DNA of 64,000 nucleotides from Agromyces albus (GCF_004134825.1 NZ_SDPN01000019.1:1-64000); one strand, 5' to 3'. Counted from the stretch's first letter, positions 7,286 through 16,059 are shown. Notes: generated by a model not told the origin, from the letters alone. A program made the numbers and translations.

Positions 7286-8880
7286 GGCACCTCCGCCACA
7301 GACTGCGGGGACGGCGTGGCCGGCTGAGCCGGCGTGGCGGGCGTGGCGGGCGTGGCGGGCGTGGCCGCGAGCAAGGCCGCCACGAACTCCACGACCGCTT
7401 CGCCGAGGAGCCGCGACGCGCCGAACGTCGCCACGTCGGCGAAGGCGCGATCGTTCGACGGCCAGCCCAGGTCGATCGTCACGACGTCGTCGCGCACGGT
7501 GCGCAGCGCCTCGATCGCGGCACGGGCGAACGGATGCCGGTGCAGGTCCTTGCCCACGACGAGCACGGTCCCGGCGAGGGCAGACGGGCCCGCGAGCTCG
7601 CGCTCGGCCGACACCGTCACGACCTCGGCCTCGCGGAGCCACGAGGGATCCCCCGCGAGCGCCTCCGCCGCGAAGGGTCCCCACGGCGCGACGCCGACGG
7701 CGATGTTCGCGACGGTGTCGATCCGCACCACTGTGCCGATGCGCGCGGATCGGGCCAGGCGCGCGCGAGCAGCATCCGTCACCTCGAACGCGGCGATGAC
7801 CCTGGCGAGCTCCCGGCCGTCGCGCTCTGGCTCGATCGACGGCGGCAACACCGGGAGCTCGCTCACCGGCGGCGCGGTCGCGCCGAGCTCGCGCACACGT
7901 CGTGCCGCGTCGCGCACGCGCTCCGCCGGCAGCCGCCCGGAGGCGATCGCGTGCCCGACGGCGGCGACGAGCTCGTCGAGCTGCGCGTCGGTGTTGTCGG
8001 TGCCGATGCAGAGCAGGTCGCACCCGGCGGCGAGGGCCCGAACCGCGGCCTCGGGGATTCCGTGCGTGCCGCTCGCACCGCGCATGTCGAGCGCGTCGCT
8101 CACGATGACACCGTCGAATCCGAGCTCGCCCCGCAACAGGCCCTGCAGGATGCGCGGCGAGAGGGTCGCCGGGTTGTCGGCGTCGAGCTGGGGCAACAGG
8201 ATGTGCGAGGTCATGATCGTGCGCGTGCCCGCGGCGATCGCGGCGCGGAACGGCACGAGCTCCCGCTCGCGGAGCGTCTCGAGCGGCACGTCGACGACGG
8301 GCAGTGCGAGGTGCGAGTCGGTCGCGGTGTCGCCGTGACCCGGGAAGTGCTTCGCGCTCGCGGCGATGCCGGTCTCCTGGAGGCCCCGGGTCCACGCGTC
8401 GGCGTGCCGCGCGACGAGCTCGGGGTCGGCGCCGAAGCTCCGCACCCCGATCACCGGGTTGTCGGGATTGGAGTTGACGTCGATGTCGGGGGCGAAGGTC
8501 ACGGTGCATCCCGTCGCCAGCAGCGCCTCCCCCACCGTTCGCGCCACGCGCGCGGTGAGCTCGGGATCGTCGACACGGCCGAGCACGGCGTTGCCCGGAT
8601 AGGGCGCCCCGCGGTCGTAGAACAACCGCGTGACGTCGCCGCCCTCCTCGTCGATCGCGACGATCGCGAGCGGGTTCGCCGTGCGCAGCGCGGTGCTCAT
8701 GGCACGCAACTGCTCCATTGAGCGGATGTTGGGGCCGAAGACGCACACGCCGCCGAGGCCGTCGGCGAGGCGGCGAAGCAGCCACGAGGGCACCTCCGCG
8801 CCGGCGAAACCCGGAAGCAGTGTCGTGAGGATGTCCCGGCGCAGGTCGGTTCCCGCGCCGGTCTCGTCGAGCGCGGTCAT
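7282..8880 (-). CDS. nagZ: Glycoside hydrolase family 3 beta-N-acetylglucosaminidase (NagZ-like)
   Basis: 532 residues, ATG start, no signal peptide, so it acts on imported sugars in the cytoplasm. The GH3 N-terminal barrel shows the NagZ-type signature SAKHFPGHGDTATDSH (His/Asp acid-base dyad) and GVIVSDALDM with the nucleophile Asp. A C-terminal alpha/beta domain of about 170 residues follows, making it longer than the roughly 340-residue Gram-negative NagZ. Expected role: removal of terminal GlcNAc from chitobiose-like or muropeptide-derived oligosaccharides. The C-terminal tail is an Ala-Thr-Pro repeat (about residues 500-520) from a 9-bp DNA repeat. It sits four bases into the permease gene end at 8877. 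Confidence 0.88.
   Translation of the reverse strand: MTALDETGAGTDLRRDILTTLLPGFAGAEVPSWLLRRLADGLGGVCVFGPNIRSMEQLRAMSTALRTANPLAIVAIDEEGGDVTRLFYDRGAPYPGNAVLGRVDDPELTARVARTVGEALLATGCTVTFAPDIDVNSNPDNPVIGVRSFGADPELVARHADAWTRGLQETGIAASAKHFPGHGDTATDSHLALPVVDVPLETLRERELVPFRAAIAAGTRTIMTSHILLPQLDADNPATLSPRILQGLLRGELGFDGVIVSDALDMRGASGTHGIPEAAVRALAAGCDLLCIGTDNTDAQLDELVAAVGHAIASGRLPAERVRDAARRVRELGATAPPVSELPVLPPSIEPERDGRELARVIAAFEVTDAARARLARSARIGTVVRIDTVANIAVGVAPWGPFAAEALAGDPSWLREAEVVTVSAERELAGPSALAGTVLVVGKDLHRHPFARAAIEALRTVRDDVVTIDLGWPSNDRAFADVATFGASRLLGEAVVEFVAALLAATPATPATPATPAQPATPSPQSVAEVP
7331..7363 (+). repeat. 9-bp coding tandem repeat in the nagZ tail
   Basis: Four near-identical copies of GGCGTGGCG (plus strand) encode the ATP-ATP-ATP repeats of the hydrolase C-terminus. 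The unit length preserves the frame. Confidence 0.8.
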
Positions 8881-9824
8881 CCCTTGACGGCCCCGCTCAC
8901 GAGTCCACCGGTCATCCGGCCCTGCACGAAGAGGAAGAAGATGACGACGGGCAACGCGATGAGCGTCGAACCGGCCATCACCGCGCCCCAGTTCGTCGCC
9001 TCGGTCGCGGACTGGAACGAGTTCAGCCACGGCGGGAGCGTGAGGTTGTAGCCCTTCAGGAAGAGGAGCGCCATCAGGAACTCGTTCCAGCTCTGGATGA
9101 ACGCGAAGATGCCCGTCGAGACGAGCCCAGGCGCGAGCAGCGGGAAGGTGACCCGCCAGAACGCCTGCGGCTTGGTGCATCCGTCGATCTGTGCCGCCTC
9201 TTCGAGGTCGGCCGGCACGCCCTTGACGAAGCCGCGGAGGGTCCAGATCGTGAACGGCACGACGGATGCCAGGTGCACGATGAACAAGCCGACGAGCGTG
9301 TTCATGAGCCGCCAGTCGTCGACCATGTTGTAGATCGTGAACATCATGGCCTCGCCCGGCACCATCTGCACGACGAGCACGCTCACGATGAACACGATCC
9401 GGCCGCGGAAGGCGAACCGGGCGATCGCGATCGAGGCGAGGAAGGCGAAGAGCGCGCAGACGATCACGACCGTGATGGCCACGCCGAGGCTCGAGGCGAG
9501 GGCGTGCGGGAAGTCGGTCTGACCGGGCGCGGCCTCGCGGGTCCACGCGGTGACGTAGTTCTTCCAGGTGAACTCGAGCGGGAGGAGGCTCGGATTGCGG
9601 CTGATGATCTTGTTCGGCGGGGTGAACGACATGTTCACCATCCAGTAGACGGGGAAGACCGAGCAGACGAAGACGACGATCGCGATGGCGGCGTAGCCGG
9701 CGCGACTGAGGCGCTTCCCGCCCGGACGCCGGGCACCGCGCAGTGCACGCGTGCCGACGATGCCGAGGTCGGTGCGGGCGGGCTCCTCTGCGCGCTGGAC
9801 GGCGGGGGTGATCTGCGTGCTCAC
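8877..9824 (-). CDS. Carbohydrate ABC transporter permease, MalG/DasC type
   Basis: 315 residues with six predicted helices. The cytoplasmic EAA loop is clear (VPADLEEAAQIDGCTKPQAFWR cut here to its core EEAAQIDG), which docks on the ATPase. This is the second inner-membrane subunit of a CUT1 sugar importer. GTG start at 9824 overlaps the stop of the upstream permease by GTGA (9821-9824), and its own stop overlaps the start of nagZ. An N-terminal cytoplasmic extension of about 40 residues precedes the first helix. Confidence 0.92.
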   Translation of the reverse strand: MSTQITPAVQRAEEPARTDLGIVGTRALRGARRPGGKRLSRAGYAAIAIVVFVCSVFPVYWMVNMSFTPPNKIISRNPSLLPLEFTWKNYVTAWTREAAPGQTDFPHALASSLGVAITVVIVCALFAFLASIAIARFAFRGRIVFIVSVLVVQMVPGEAMMFTIYNMVDDWRLMNTLVGLFIVHLASVVPFTIWTLRGFVKGVPADLEEAAQIDGCTKPQAFWRVTFPLLAPGLVSTGIFAFIQSWNEFLMALLFLKGYNLTLPPWLNSFQSATEATNWGAVMAGSTLIALPVVIFFLFVQGRMTGGLVSGAVKG

Positions 9825-10804
9825 AGCTCCTCCTCCTTCAGGGTGTTGCGGACGTTGAAGTACGAGATCCCCATGAGCAGGATCACCATGAAGACGCCGA
9901 TCGCGGCGGTGACGCCGAACTCGCCGAGCCCCTGGCGGAACAGGTAGGTGCCGAGCACGTTCGTCTCCGAGGCGATGCCGCCCTGCTGCTGGAGTGCGTA
10001 GACCTGGGTGAAGATGCGCAGGTTCCAGATGGTCTCGAGCACGAGCACCGCGGTGACGACGTTCCGCAGGTACGGCATGACGATCAGCCGGAAGCGTTGC
10101 CTCGCGTTCGCGCCGTCGAGCTGTGAGGCCTCGAGCACCTCGTCGGGCACTTGACTGAGGCCGGCGTAGAACGTGAAGGCCGCGAACGGGATGCCCTGCC
10201 AGACGATGATGATCGTGAGCACCATCATGAACGACCACGGGTCGATGAGCCACGAGTGGCTGTTGAAGTCGTTCGTGCCGGTGAGGGTGTTCAGGAACCA
10301 GTTGACGAGCCCGTACTGGGTGTCGAAGATCCAGCCCCAGACGACCGTGGCCGACAGTGGCGGCATCGCCCACGCGAGGAGGAGGCCGATCGAGACGAGC
10401 AGGCGCCATCCCTTTGCGAGCTTCGTCATCAGCAGCGCGATGAGCATGCCGCCGACGATGATCAGCGCGGTCAGCACGACCATGAGGCCGAGGCTCCGGG
10501 CGAGCACCGCCGGGAAGTCCGATTTCGTGAAGACCTCGATGTAGTTGTCGAAGCCCACGAAGTCGGCCGGGGTGCCGAGCATCTTGTTCTTGATCTCGAG
10601 GTTGGTGAACGAGTTGATCACCATGACGATCGAGGGATAGACCACCATGACGCCGAGCAGCACGATGCTCGGCGCGAGCAGGAGCCATGGGGTGATCGGC
10701 TGGCGCTTCCTGCGGCGACCGGCCGAAGTTGTTCCGGGGATGCCGGGCGGTCGTGAGCTGGGCGTGCGCGGCGCTGCGTCAGGCTCGGTGAGGGTTGCGC
10801 TCAT
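9821..10804 (-). CDS. Carbohydrate ABC transporter permease, MalF/DasB type
   Basis: 327 residues with six predicted membrane helices after a basic N-terminal tail, and the EAA loop VPDEVLEASQLDGANARQRF before the last two helices. First membrane subunit of the CUT1 importer for the operon's amino-sugar oligosaccharide. It begins 134 bp after the solute-binding protein gene, a gap that holds a strong hairpin likely to lower its expression relative to the binding protein. No ATPase gene is present, so a shared MsiK-type ATPase elsewhere is expected, as in Streptomyces DasABC. Confidence 0.92.
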   Translation of the reverse strand: MSATLTEPDAAPRTPSSRPPGIPGTTSAGRRRKRQPITPWLLLAPSIVLLGVMVVYPSIVMVINSFTNLEIKNKMLGTPADFVGFDNYIEVFTKSDFPAVLARSLGLMVVLTALIIVGGMLIALLMTKLAKGWRLLVSIGLLLAWAMPPLSATVVWGWIFDTQYGLVNWFLNTLTGTNDFNSHSWLIDPWSFMMVLTIIIVWQGIPFAAFTFYAGLSQVPDEVLEASQLDGANARQRFRLIVMPYLRNVVTAVLVLETIWNLRIFTQVYALQQQGGIASETNVLGTYLFRQGLGEFGVTAAIGVFMVILLMGISYFNVRNTLKEEEL

Positions 10805-10889
10805 CGGCTGCTCCCTGGATGGGCACCGCGGGGGTCGCGGTGGGAATGATGGTACGTCGTGCGTGCGGACGCGGTGCCGCCGGGATGGA

Positions 10890-10924
10890 CGAGGGGCGGG
10901 GACCCGTGGGCCTTCCGCCCCTCG
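10890..10924 (-). terminator. Intercistronic hairpin between binding protein and permease
   Basis: 10-bp perfect stem CGAGGGGCGG/CCGCCCCTCG with a 15-nt loop, 15 nt after the binding-protein stop. Such hairpins usually stabilise the upstream mRNA or partly terminate, giving excess binding protein over permease. Confidence 0.55.
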
Positions 10925-10938
10925 CCTGGCTCAACGGA

Positions 10939-12195
10939 TCAGCCGTTGAGGATCTCCTCGATCTGCGCGTCGAGCTCGGCGGCGATGGTTGCGACGTCGC
11001 CACCCTGCGCGATCTTCACGAGCGCCTCCTGGATGATCTGCGCGGCCTCGACCTCGGCCCACTTGGGCGTCGTCGGGGTGACCTTCGAGTTCTCGAGCGC
11101 GGTGGCCTGGGCCTTCGCGATCTCGGTGTCGGGCAGCGCAGCGGCAGCGGAGATGATGCCCGGGGTCAGGCCGTTCTCCGCCATGATCTCCTGGTACTCC
11201 GACGAGGTGATGATGGCCAGGGCCGCCTTCGCCTGCTCGGGGTTGGCACTCTTCGTGGCGACGGCCATGTTCGAGCCGCCGGCGAAGATCGGAGCGGTCT
11301 CGCCCGCCTCGAGCCCGGGCAGCGGGAACGCGCCGAGATCGGAGCCGAAGGTGTCGGGGCAACCCGGCGCCTCCGCGTCGGCCGGAGCCGTGATGCTCCA
11401 CTGCACCCATGCGGGCGCCGAGAGGAACGCGGTCTCACCGGCGCAGAACGGAACCTGCGGGTCGGTCTCATCGCCGTCCTTCGCCGCGATCGACGCAGTG
11501 AGGTAGACGTCCTGCAACTGCGTCAGGCCCTCGATGCCGCCTTCGCTGGAGAATCCGGCCGTCCACTCGTCGCCGTCCTGCTCGGCGATGAAGCCGCCGT
11601 GCGCCCAGACGTAGGGAAGGGCGTTGTACCAGTCGCGACCCGGCGCCCAGATTCCCGAGCGGGTGTCGGTCTTCAGCGCCTTGCCCGCGGCGACGTACTC
11701 GTCGAGCGTCGTGGGAAGGGGCGTGTCGCCGAGGACCTGCTGGCTGTAGAACACGATGCGTCCGCCCGCGTAATACGGCACGGCGTACAGTTCGCCGTCG
11801 TAGGTCGCCGACTCCTCGAGACCCGGGAGGAAGTCGTCGCCGCCGAGGTCGTCGCGGAGGTCGGTGATGGGCAGGAACAGGCCCTGGTCCGCGAAGCTCG
11901 CGGTCTGGGTGTTCCCGACCTCGACGACGTCGGGCGAGTCGTTCGACTGGAGCGCCGCAGCATACGTGTCGCTGACGTCGGCCCAGGTCTTCTCCTCGAC
12001 GGTGAGGGTCCACCCCTCGTTCTCCGCTTCGAACGTGTCCTTGAGGTACGTGCGGGCGTCATCGGGGGTGTCGGTGCCGACGACCCAGACGGTGATCTCT
12101 CCGCCGTCGGCGGATTCGCCTCCACCACCTGTGCCACAACCGGCAAGGGTCAGGGCAGCGGCGGCGCCGAGCGCCACAATGCCGAGTTTCCTCAT
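10939..12195 (-). CDS. Extracellular sugar-binding lipoprotein of the amino-sugar ABC importer
   Basis: 418 residues. A lipoprotein signal with lipobox LTLAGC places Cys20 as the lipidated residue. The mature part has the family 1 solute-binding fold (ITVWVVGTDTPDDARTYLKD at the start; SPDVVEVGN, YYAGGRIVFYSQ and GGSNMAVATKSANPEQA later). It delivers ligand to the two permeases encoded downstream. Context with hexosaminidase, kinase and NagB suggests GlcNAc or chitobiose-like oligosaccharides, as for DasA. GAAAGGAAACG precedes the ATG. A 6-bp hairpin (12224-12240) lies in the 68-bp gap after the regulator gene, with no separate operator copy. Confidence 0.92.
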   Translation of the reverse strand: MRKLGIVALGAAAALTLAGCGTGGGGESADGGEITVWVVGTDTPDDARTYLKDTFEAENEGWTLTVEEKTWADVSDTYAAALQSNDSPDVVEVGNTQTASFADQGLFLPITDLRDDLGGDDFLPGLEESATYDGELYAVPYYAGGRIVFYSQQVLGDTPLPTTLDEYVAAGKALKTDTRSGIWAPGRDWYNALPYVWAHGGFIAEQDGDEWTAGFSSEGGIEGLTQLQDVYLTASIAAKDGDETDPQVPFCAGETAFLSAPAWVQWSITAPADAEAPGCPDTFGSDLGAFPLPGLEAGETAPIFAGGSNMAVATKSANPEQAKAALAIITSSEYQEIMAENGLTPGIISAAAALPDTEIAKAQATALENSKVTPTTPKWAEVEAAQIIQEALVKIAQGGDVATIAAELDAQIEEILNG

Positions 12196-12223
12196 TGTCG
12201 TTTCCTTTCATCGGGTGCGGGAA

Positions 12224-12240
12224 ACAGCGGGGGTCGCTGT
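12224..12240 (-). other. Small hairpin between ROK regulator and binding-protein genes
   Basis: ACAGCG/CGCTGT arms with a 5-nt loop in the 68-bp gap. It may protect or separate segments of the operon transcript. Confidence 0.35.
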
Positions 12241-12263
12241 CACCCTTGGTGCGGTGGAGTCCG

Positions 12264-13511
12264 TCACGCGACTCCGAGTTGTCCGGACAGGACCATGACG
12301 GCCGCCCCGCGCAAGACGATGTCCTGCGCCTGCGCGGTCATCCGGAGCCTCAGATCGCGGTTGTGTTCCGCCATCGTCCGATTCCGGAGCGTTTCGACGG
12401 TCGCCTCGTGCAAGGCGCCGTCAAGCAGTTCGGCCGGGCCGCTGAGCACGACCTCGGCGAGATTGAGCGCACCGACCACGGGGGCGAGCACGATGCCGAG
12501 CCGCCGGCCTGCTTCGTGCAGGATGTCGTCGCGAGCGGATGCCGCGTCGGGCGACTCGGGGTCGATCGCGTCGAGCCGGGCGGTGAGCCGCGGCACGGCG
12601 AGCCACACCTCGAGGCAACCGTGCTTGCCGCACGCACAGCGCGGGCCGCCGTCGGTGCCGACGACGACATGGCCGATCTCGCCGGCCGCGAAGCCGCCGC
12701 CGATGACCGGACGACCGCCGATGATGAGTCCGGCGCCGACACCGTGCCCGATCTTCACGAGCAGCAGGTCGTCGAGTTGCGAGGCTCCGTGTTCGGCGAG
12801 CACGGCGACGTTGGCGTCGTTGGCGACGTGCACAGGCAGCGAGAACTCGTTGGCGAGGCGCGCCTGGAGCGCGACGTCGGTCCACCCGAGGTTCGGCGCC
12901 GAGCGCACGACCCCGAGCGGGTCGACGACACCGGGCGAGCCGACGCCGATGCCGAGCACGGGGGTCGTCGTGCTCGCGAGCATCCCGCGCACGAGCTCGA
13001 TCACGAGGTCGACCGCTCGTTCGCCGGTCGCGCCGGCCCGGTCCACCTCTGCGCGCGAGACGATGCCGCCGTCGAGGTCGATGACCGCGCCGAGGAATCG
13101 CTGGTGCTCGGAGAGGTCGACGCCGATGATCTGGAAGGCGGCGCGGTCGACGTCGATGAGGATGGCGGGCTTGCCGGGGCGCGCGTCCTCACGCTGGCCG
13201 AGCTCGATGACGAGCCCCTCGGCGATGAGGTCGGCGACGAGGTCGGAGATGGTGACCCTCGTGAGGCCGGTTTCGCGCGCGACATCCGCTCGGCTCTGCG
13301 CACCGGCCGTGTAGAGGGTCTGCAGCACGAGTGCGCGGTTGTGGCTGCGCGCGTGTTCGGGAAGCACCTTGCCGGTGGGGCGGAGGGCGCGGGCACGAGT
13401 GAAGATCGGAGCGCCGGCGAACGGCACGGTGAGCAGGTCGATGGCCGCACCGTAGGGGGCCGGCGCTGGCTCTGCGGAGTCCGGGCCTCGCTTCGCATCC
13501 TGCTCTGTCAT
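12264..13511 (-). CDS. ROK-family transcriptional repressor of the amino-sugar operon (NagC/XylR type)
   Basis: 415 residues. Residues about 55-110 form a winged helix-turn-helix (SRADVARETGLTRVTISDLV). The rest is a ROK sugar-sensing domain with GEIGHVVVGTDGG and the zinc cluster CACGKHGCLE. It is the first gene of the operon it should control. A 25-bp imperfect palindrome covers the -10 region of a promoter whose start point coincides with the ATG. There is no Shine-Dalgarno, so the mRNA should be leaderless and the protein autoregulated. Sugar or sugar-phosphate inducer is inferred from the pathway. The N-terminal 50 residues before the wing are poorly conserved in type. Confidence 0.9.
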   Translation of the reverse strand: MTEQDAKRGPDSAEPAPAPYGAAIDLLTVPFAGAPIFTRARALRPTGKVLPEHARSHNRALVLQTLYTAGAQSRADVARETGLTRVTISDLVADLIAEGLVIELGQREDARPGKPAILIDVDRAAFQIIGVDLSEHQRFLGAVIDLDGGIVSRAEVDRAGATGERAVDLVIELVRGMLASTTTPVLGIGVGSPGVVDPLGVVRSAPNLGWTDVALQARLANEFSLPVHVANDANVAVLAEHGASQLDDLLLVKIGHGVGAGLIIGGRPVIGGGFAAGEIGHVVVGTDGGPRCACGKHGCLEVWLAVPRLTARLDAIDPESPDAASARDDILHEAGRRLGIVLAPVVGALNLAEVVLSGPAELLDGALHEATVETLRNRTMAEHNRDLRLRMTAQAQDIVLRGAAVMVLSGQLGVA

Positions 13512-13512
13512 G

Positions 13513-13547
13513 TTTGTTAGTAAAGCTTACGAACAAACCTGACGCAA
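13513..13547 (-). promoter_or_regulatory. Leaderless promoter plus ROK operator palindrome
   Basis: On the minus strand: -35 TTGCGT (13542-13547), 17-bp spacer, -10 TTTACT (13519-13524), then 7 nt to the ATG at 13511. A 25-bp inverted repeat, 13513-13537, with TTTGTT/AACAAA ends and matching GTAA/TTAC inner arms covers the -10 and most of the spacer. Confidence 0.7.
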
Positions 13548-13655
13548 GAGTTCTCGGACACTTCTTCTCGCCGTTACCGAGTTGTGACCGGTCGAGCGGA
13601 TGCCTCGCCTGGGCGCGCGCGGCGAGTGCGCGGTGCGCGTCTGCGCTCCGAGGGA

Positions 13656-13673
13656 CGGCTCGCGTTCGAGCCG
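13656..13673 (-). terminator. Hairpin after the coiled-coil protein gene
   Basis: Perfect CGGCTCG-CGTT-CGAGCCG hairpin, 13 nt past the stop at 13686. Stable 7-bp GC stem without a T-run. Confidence 0.55.
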
Positions 13674-13685
13674 ATCGAGCGGGTC

Positions 13686-14576
13686 TCAGTCCAGCCGTGT
13701 GAGCGCGGTGTACGACATCGTCGACGACTGGCCGTTCTGGCACGTCTGGTACACGAGGTCGTATCCGTGCGGGAGATCGGCGACGCTCGCGGTGGCCTGG
13801 TTGAGCATCTTCACGATGCCCTCGACGCGGTAGGTGCCGGCATGCACGCCCGTGAGCGTGATGATCGTGCCGGGATCATCGGGGAAGTTCTTGCCGCCGC
13901 ACGACCAGTGCTCGGCGATGGCGCCGATGCCGTACTGGGCGCTCAGGTCGACCGACCCGCGGCAGGCATCGAGTTCGGGGATCCACCCCGAGGTCCAGAC
14001 ATGGTTGGTGTAGCGCTCGCGAAGGATCCGCTCCTGCTCCGCCTTCTGCGCTTCGTTCCAGGCATCGACCGCCGCGGCGAGTGCTTCGAGCGGGTCGGCG
14101 AGGGCGACGACGCTCTCGGAGAACCGCTCGACGTCGTCGAACTCCTGTGTGCCGAGCTCGGTGGCGGCCTCTCGCAGCGGCTCGCCCAGTGCCATGACGG
14201 AGCGGTCCGCGGCGCGAACCCGATCGAGCAGCTCGGCGGCGTCGGCGAGCTCTGCCCGAGCGCCGGCTTCACGCAGGCTCGTCTCGTCGAGCGCGGCAGC
14301 GAGCGCGTCGCGTGCCGACTCGTCGGGCACGGTGCCCGCGCTGTCGTCGAGCGCGACCTGCGCCGCCTCATGGGCGACGCGCAACTCGTCGAATGAGCCG
14401 CGCGCATCTGCCAAGGCGTCGGTCGCGTTCGGGAGCATCGCGTCGAGCTGCGAGCTCGCCTCGGCGGTCATCGTGACGGCGGCGATCGACAATCCGCCGC
14501 CGACGAGCACGACGAGCGCGGCGCCGACGAGTGAGGTCAGGCGCCGTCGACGGCGGAGCACGGACGCGGGAGGCAT
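13686..14576 (-). CDS. Membrane-anchored coiled-coil protein of unknown function
   Basis: 296 residues; I do not recognise the family. A basic stretch (LRRRRRL) is followed by one membrane helix (about residues 14-36). Next is an Ala/Glu/Leu-rich region (40-190) with strong coiled-coil character. The last 105 residues form a compact globular domain with three Cys (DACRGS, HWSCGG, YQTCQNG) and a beta-rich GTIITLTGVHAGTYRVEG segment, predicted outside the membrane. I prefer the ATG at 14576 because the next upstream ATG (14651) lies inside the icd terminator palindrome. It stands alone between icd and the ROK operon. Confidence 0.6.
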   Translation of the reverse strand: MPPASVLRRRRRLTSLVGAALVVLVGGGLSIAAVTMTAEASSQLDAMLPNATDALADARGSFDELRVAHEAAQVALDDSAGTVPDESARDALAAALDETSLREAGARAELADAAELLDRVRAADRSVMALGEPLREAATELGTQEFDDVERFSESVVALADPLEALAAAVDAWNEAQKAEQERILRERYTNHVWTSGWIPELDACRGSVDLSAQYGIGAIAEHWSCGGKNFPDDPGTIITLTGVHAGTYRVEGIVKMLNQATASVADLPHGYDLVYQTCQNGQSSTMSYTALTRLD

Positions 14577-14626
14577 CTCTTCCAGTGTGTCCCGTGCAAC
14601 GTGCGAGCGGAAGGGCCAACCGAACG

Positions 14627-14664
14627 GAACGGGGGTCGGATGCCGCGGCATCCGACCCCCGTTC
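14627..14664 (-). terminator. 38-bp perfect palindrome downstream of icd
   Basis: The two 19-nt halves are exact reverse complements (GAACGGGGGTCGGATGCCG and its complement). It begins 16 nt after the icd stop. The centre carries GGATGCCGCGGCATCC. It should form a very stable terminator and may act in both directions. Confidence 0.7.
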
Positions 14665-14679
14665 TGGAGGTGGCGTCGG

Positions 14680-15894
14680 CTACGCGAGGCGAGCCTTGAG
14701 GTTGGCGGCGAGGGTCGAGAGGAACTCCTCGGTCGTCTGGTACGCCTGCCCGGGGCCGACGAGCGCCGCGAGGTCTTTCGTCATGGCGCCCGACTCGACC
14801 GTCGTGATGACGACGTCTTCGAGGGTCGTCGCGAAGTCGATGAGCTCCTGGTTGCCGTCGAGCTTGCCGCGGTGCGCGAGGCCGCGCGTCCACGCGTAGA
14901 TCGAGGCGATCGGGTTCGTCGAGGTGGGCTTGCCCTGCTGGTGCTGGCGGTAGTGGCGCGTGACGGTGCCGTGCGCCGCCTCGGCCTCGACGACCTTGCC
15001 GTCGGGCGTGGCGAGCACGCTCGTCATGAGGCCGAGCGAACCGAAGCCCTGAGCGACGGTGTCGGACTGCACGTCGCCGTCGTAGTTCTTGCACGCCCAG
15101 ACGTAGCCGCCCTCCCACTTGAGGGATGCCGCGACCATGTCGTCGATGAGTCGGTGCTCGTAGGTGAGGCCGGCGGTCTCGAACGCCTCTTTGAACTCGG
15201 CGTCGAAGACCTCCTGGAACAGGTCTTTGAAGCGGCCGTCGTAGGCCTTCAGGATCGTGTTCTTCGTCGAGAGATAGACCGGGTAGTTGCGCGCGAGGCC
15301 GTAGTTCAGGGAGGCGCGGGCGAAGTCCCTGATCGACGCGTCGAGGTTGTACATGCCCATGGCGACGCCGGAGCCCGGCGACTGGAAGACCTCGAACTGC
15401 TGGGGCTCCGAGCCGTCTTTCGGGGTGAAGGTCATCGTGAGGGTGCCTTCGCCCTCGAAGCGGAAGTCGGTGGCGCGGTACTGGTCGCCGAACGCGTGGC
15501 GGCCGACGATGATCGGCTTGTTCCAGCCGGGCACGAGTCGCGGGATGTTCGAGATGATGATCGGCTCGCGGAAGATCACGCCGCCGAGGATGTTGCGGAT
15601 CGTGCCGTTGGGCGAGCGCCACATCTTCTTCAGGCCGAACTCCTCGACGCGGGCCTCGTCGGGCGTGATCGTGGCGCACTTGACGCCGACGCCGTGCTTC
15701 TGGATGGCGTGGGCCGCGTCGATGGTGATCTGGTCGTCGGTCTCGTCGCGCTTCTGGATCGAGAGGTCGTAGTACTCGAGGTTCACGTCGAGGTACGGGT
15801 GGATGAGCTGGTCCTTGATGGCCTGCCAGATGATGCGCGTCATCTCGTCGCCGTCGAGCTCGACGACGGTGCCTTCAACCTTGATCTTGGACAA
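14680..15894 (-). CDS. icd: NADP-dependent isocitrate dehydrogenase, homodimeric type
   Basis: Oxidatively decarboxylates isocitrate to 2-oxoglutarate in the TCA cycle, producing NADPH. 404 residues match the eukaryote-like homodimeric Icd (TIGR00127) rather than the monomeric 740-residue form found in many actinobacteria. Visible: [26 protein letters not shown] (isocitrate loop), [34 protein letters not shown] (metal Asp) and [12 protein letters not shown] (NADP site). TTG start chosen because AAGGAG lies 6 nt upstream and it gives the family's N-terminus; the frame is open further upstream without a credible start. Confidence 0.96.
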   Translation of the reverse strand: MSKIKVEGTVVELDGDEMTRIIWQAIKDQLIHPYLDVNLEYYDLSIQKRDETDDQITIDAAHAIQKHGVGVKCATITPDEARVEEFGLKKMWRSPNGTIRNILGGVIFREPIIISNIPRLVPGWNKPIIVGRHAFGDQYRATDFRFEGEGTLTMTFTPKDGSEPQQFEVFQSPGSGVAMGMYNLDASIRDFARASLNYGLARNYPVYLSTKNTILKAYDGRFKDLFQEVFDAEFKEAFETAGLTYEHRLIDDMVAASLKWEGGYVWACKNYDGDVQSDTVAQGFGSLGLMTSVLATPDGKVVEAEAAHGTVTRHYRQHQQGKPTSTNPIASIYAWTRGLAHRGKLDGNQELIDFATTLEDVVITTVESGAMTKDLAALVGPGQAYQTTEEFLSTLAANLKARLA

Positions 15895-16046
15895 GACGGT
15901 CTCCTTGGATCTACTGGGGGAAACGGGAAGCCTGCGGGGCGGGCGGACGCCGTCTGCCAGCTTAGCGCGTCGGCGGAATATCTCGACATCGAGACAAACG
16001 CGTATGCGCGTCAGGACTCGGCTACCAGCGGCGGCCGTCCACCGGT

Positions 16047-16052
16047 TAGCCT
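16047..16052 (+). promoter_or_regulatory. Candidate -10 box of leaderless GNAT gene
   Basis: TAGCCT lies 7 nt before the ATG at 16060 with no Shine-Dalgarno. Confidence 0.4.
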
Positions 16053-16059
16053 TGGCTGC

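Noticed and set aside
14577-14651. N-terminal extension of the coiled-coil protein from the ATG at 14651
   Set aside because: That ATG lies inside the perfect icd terminator palindrome and the extension has no hydrophobic or family character; ATG 14576 is preferred.
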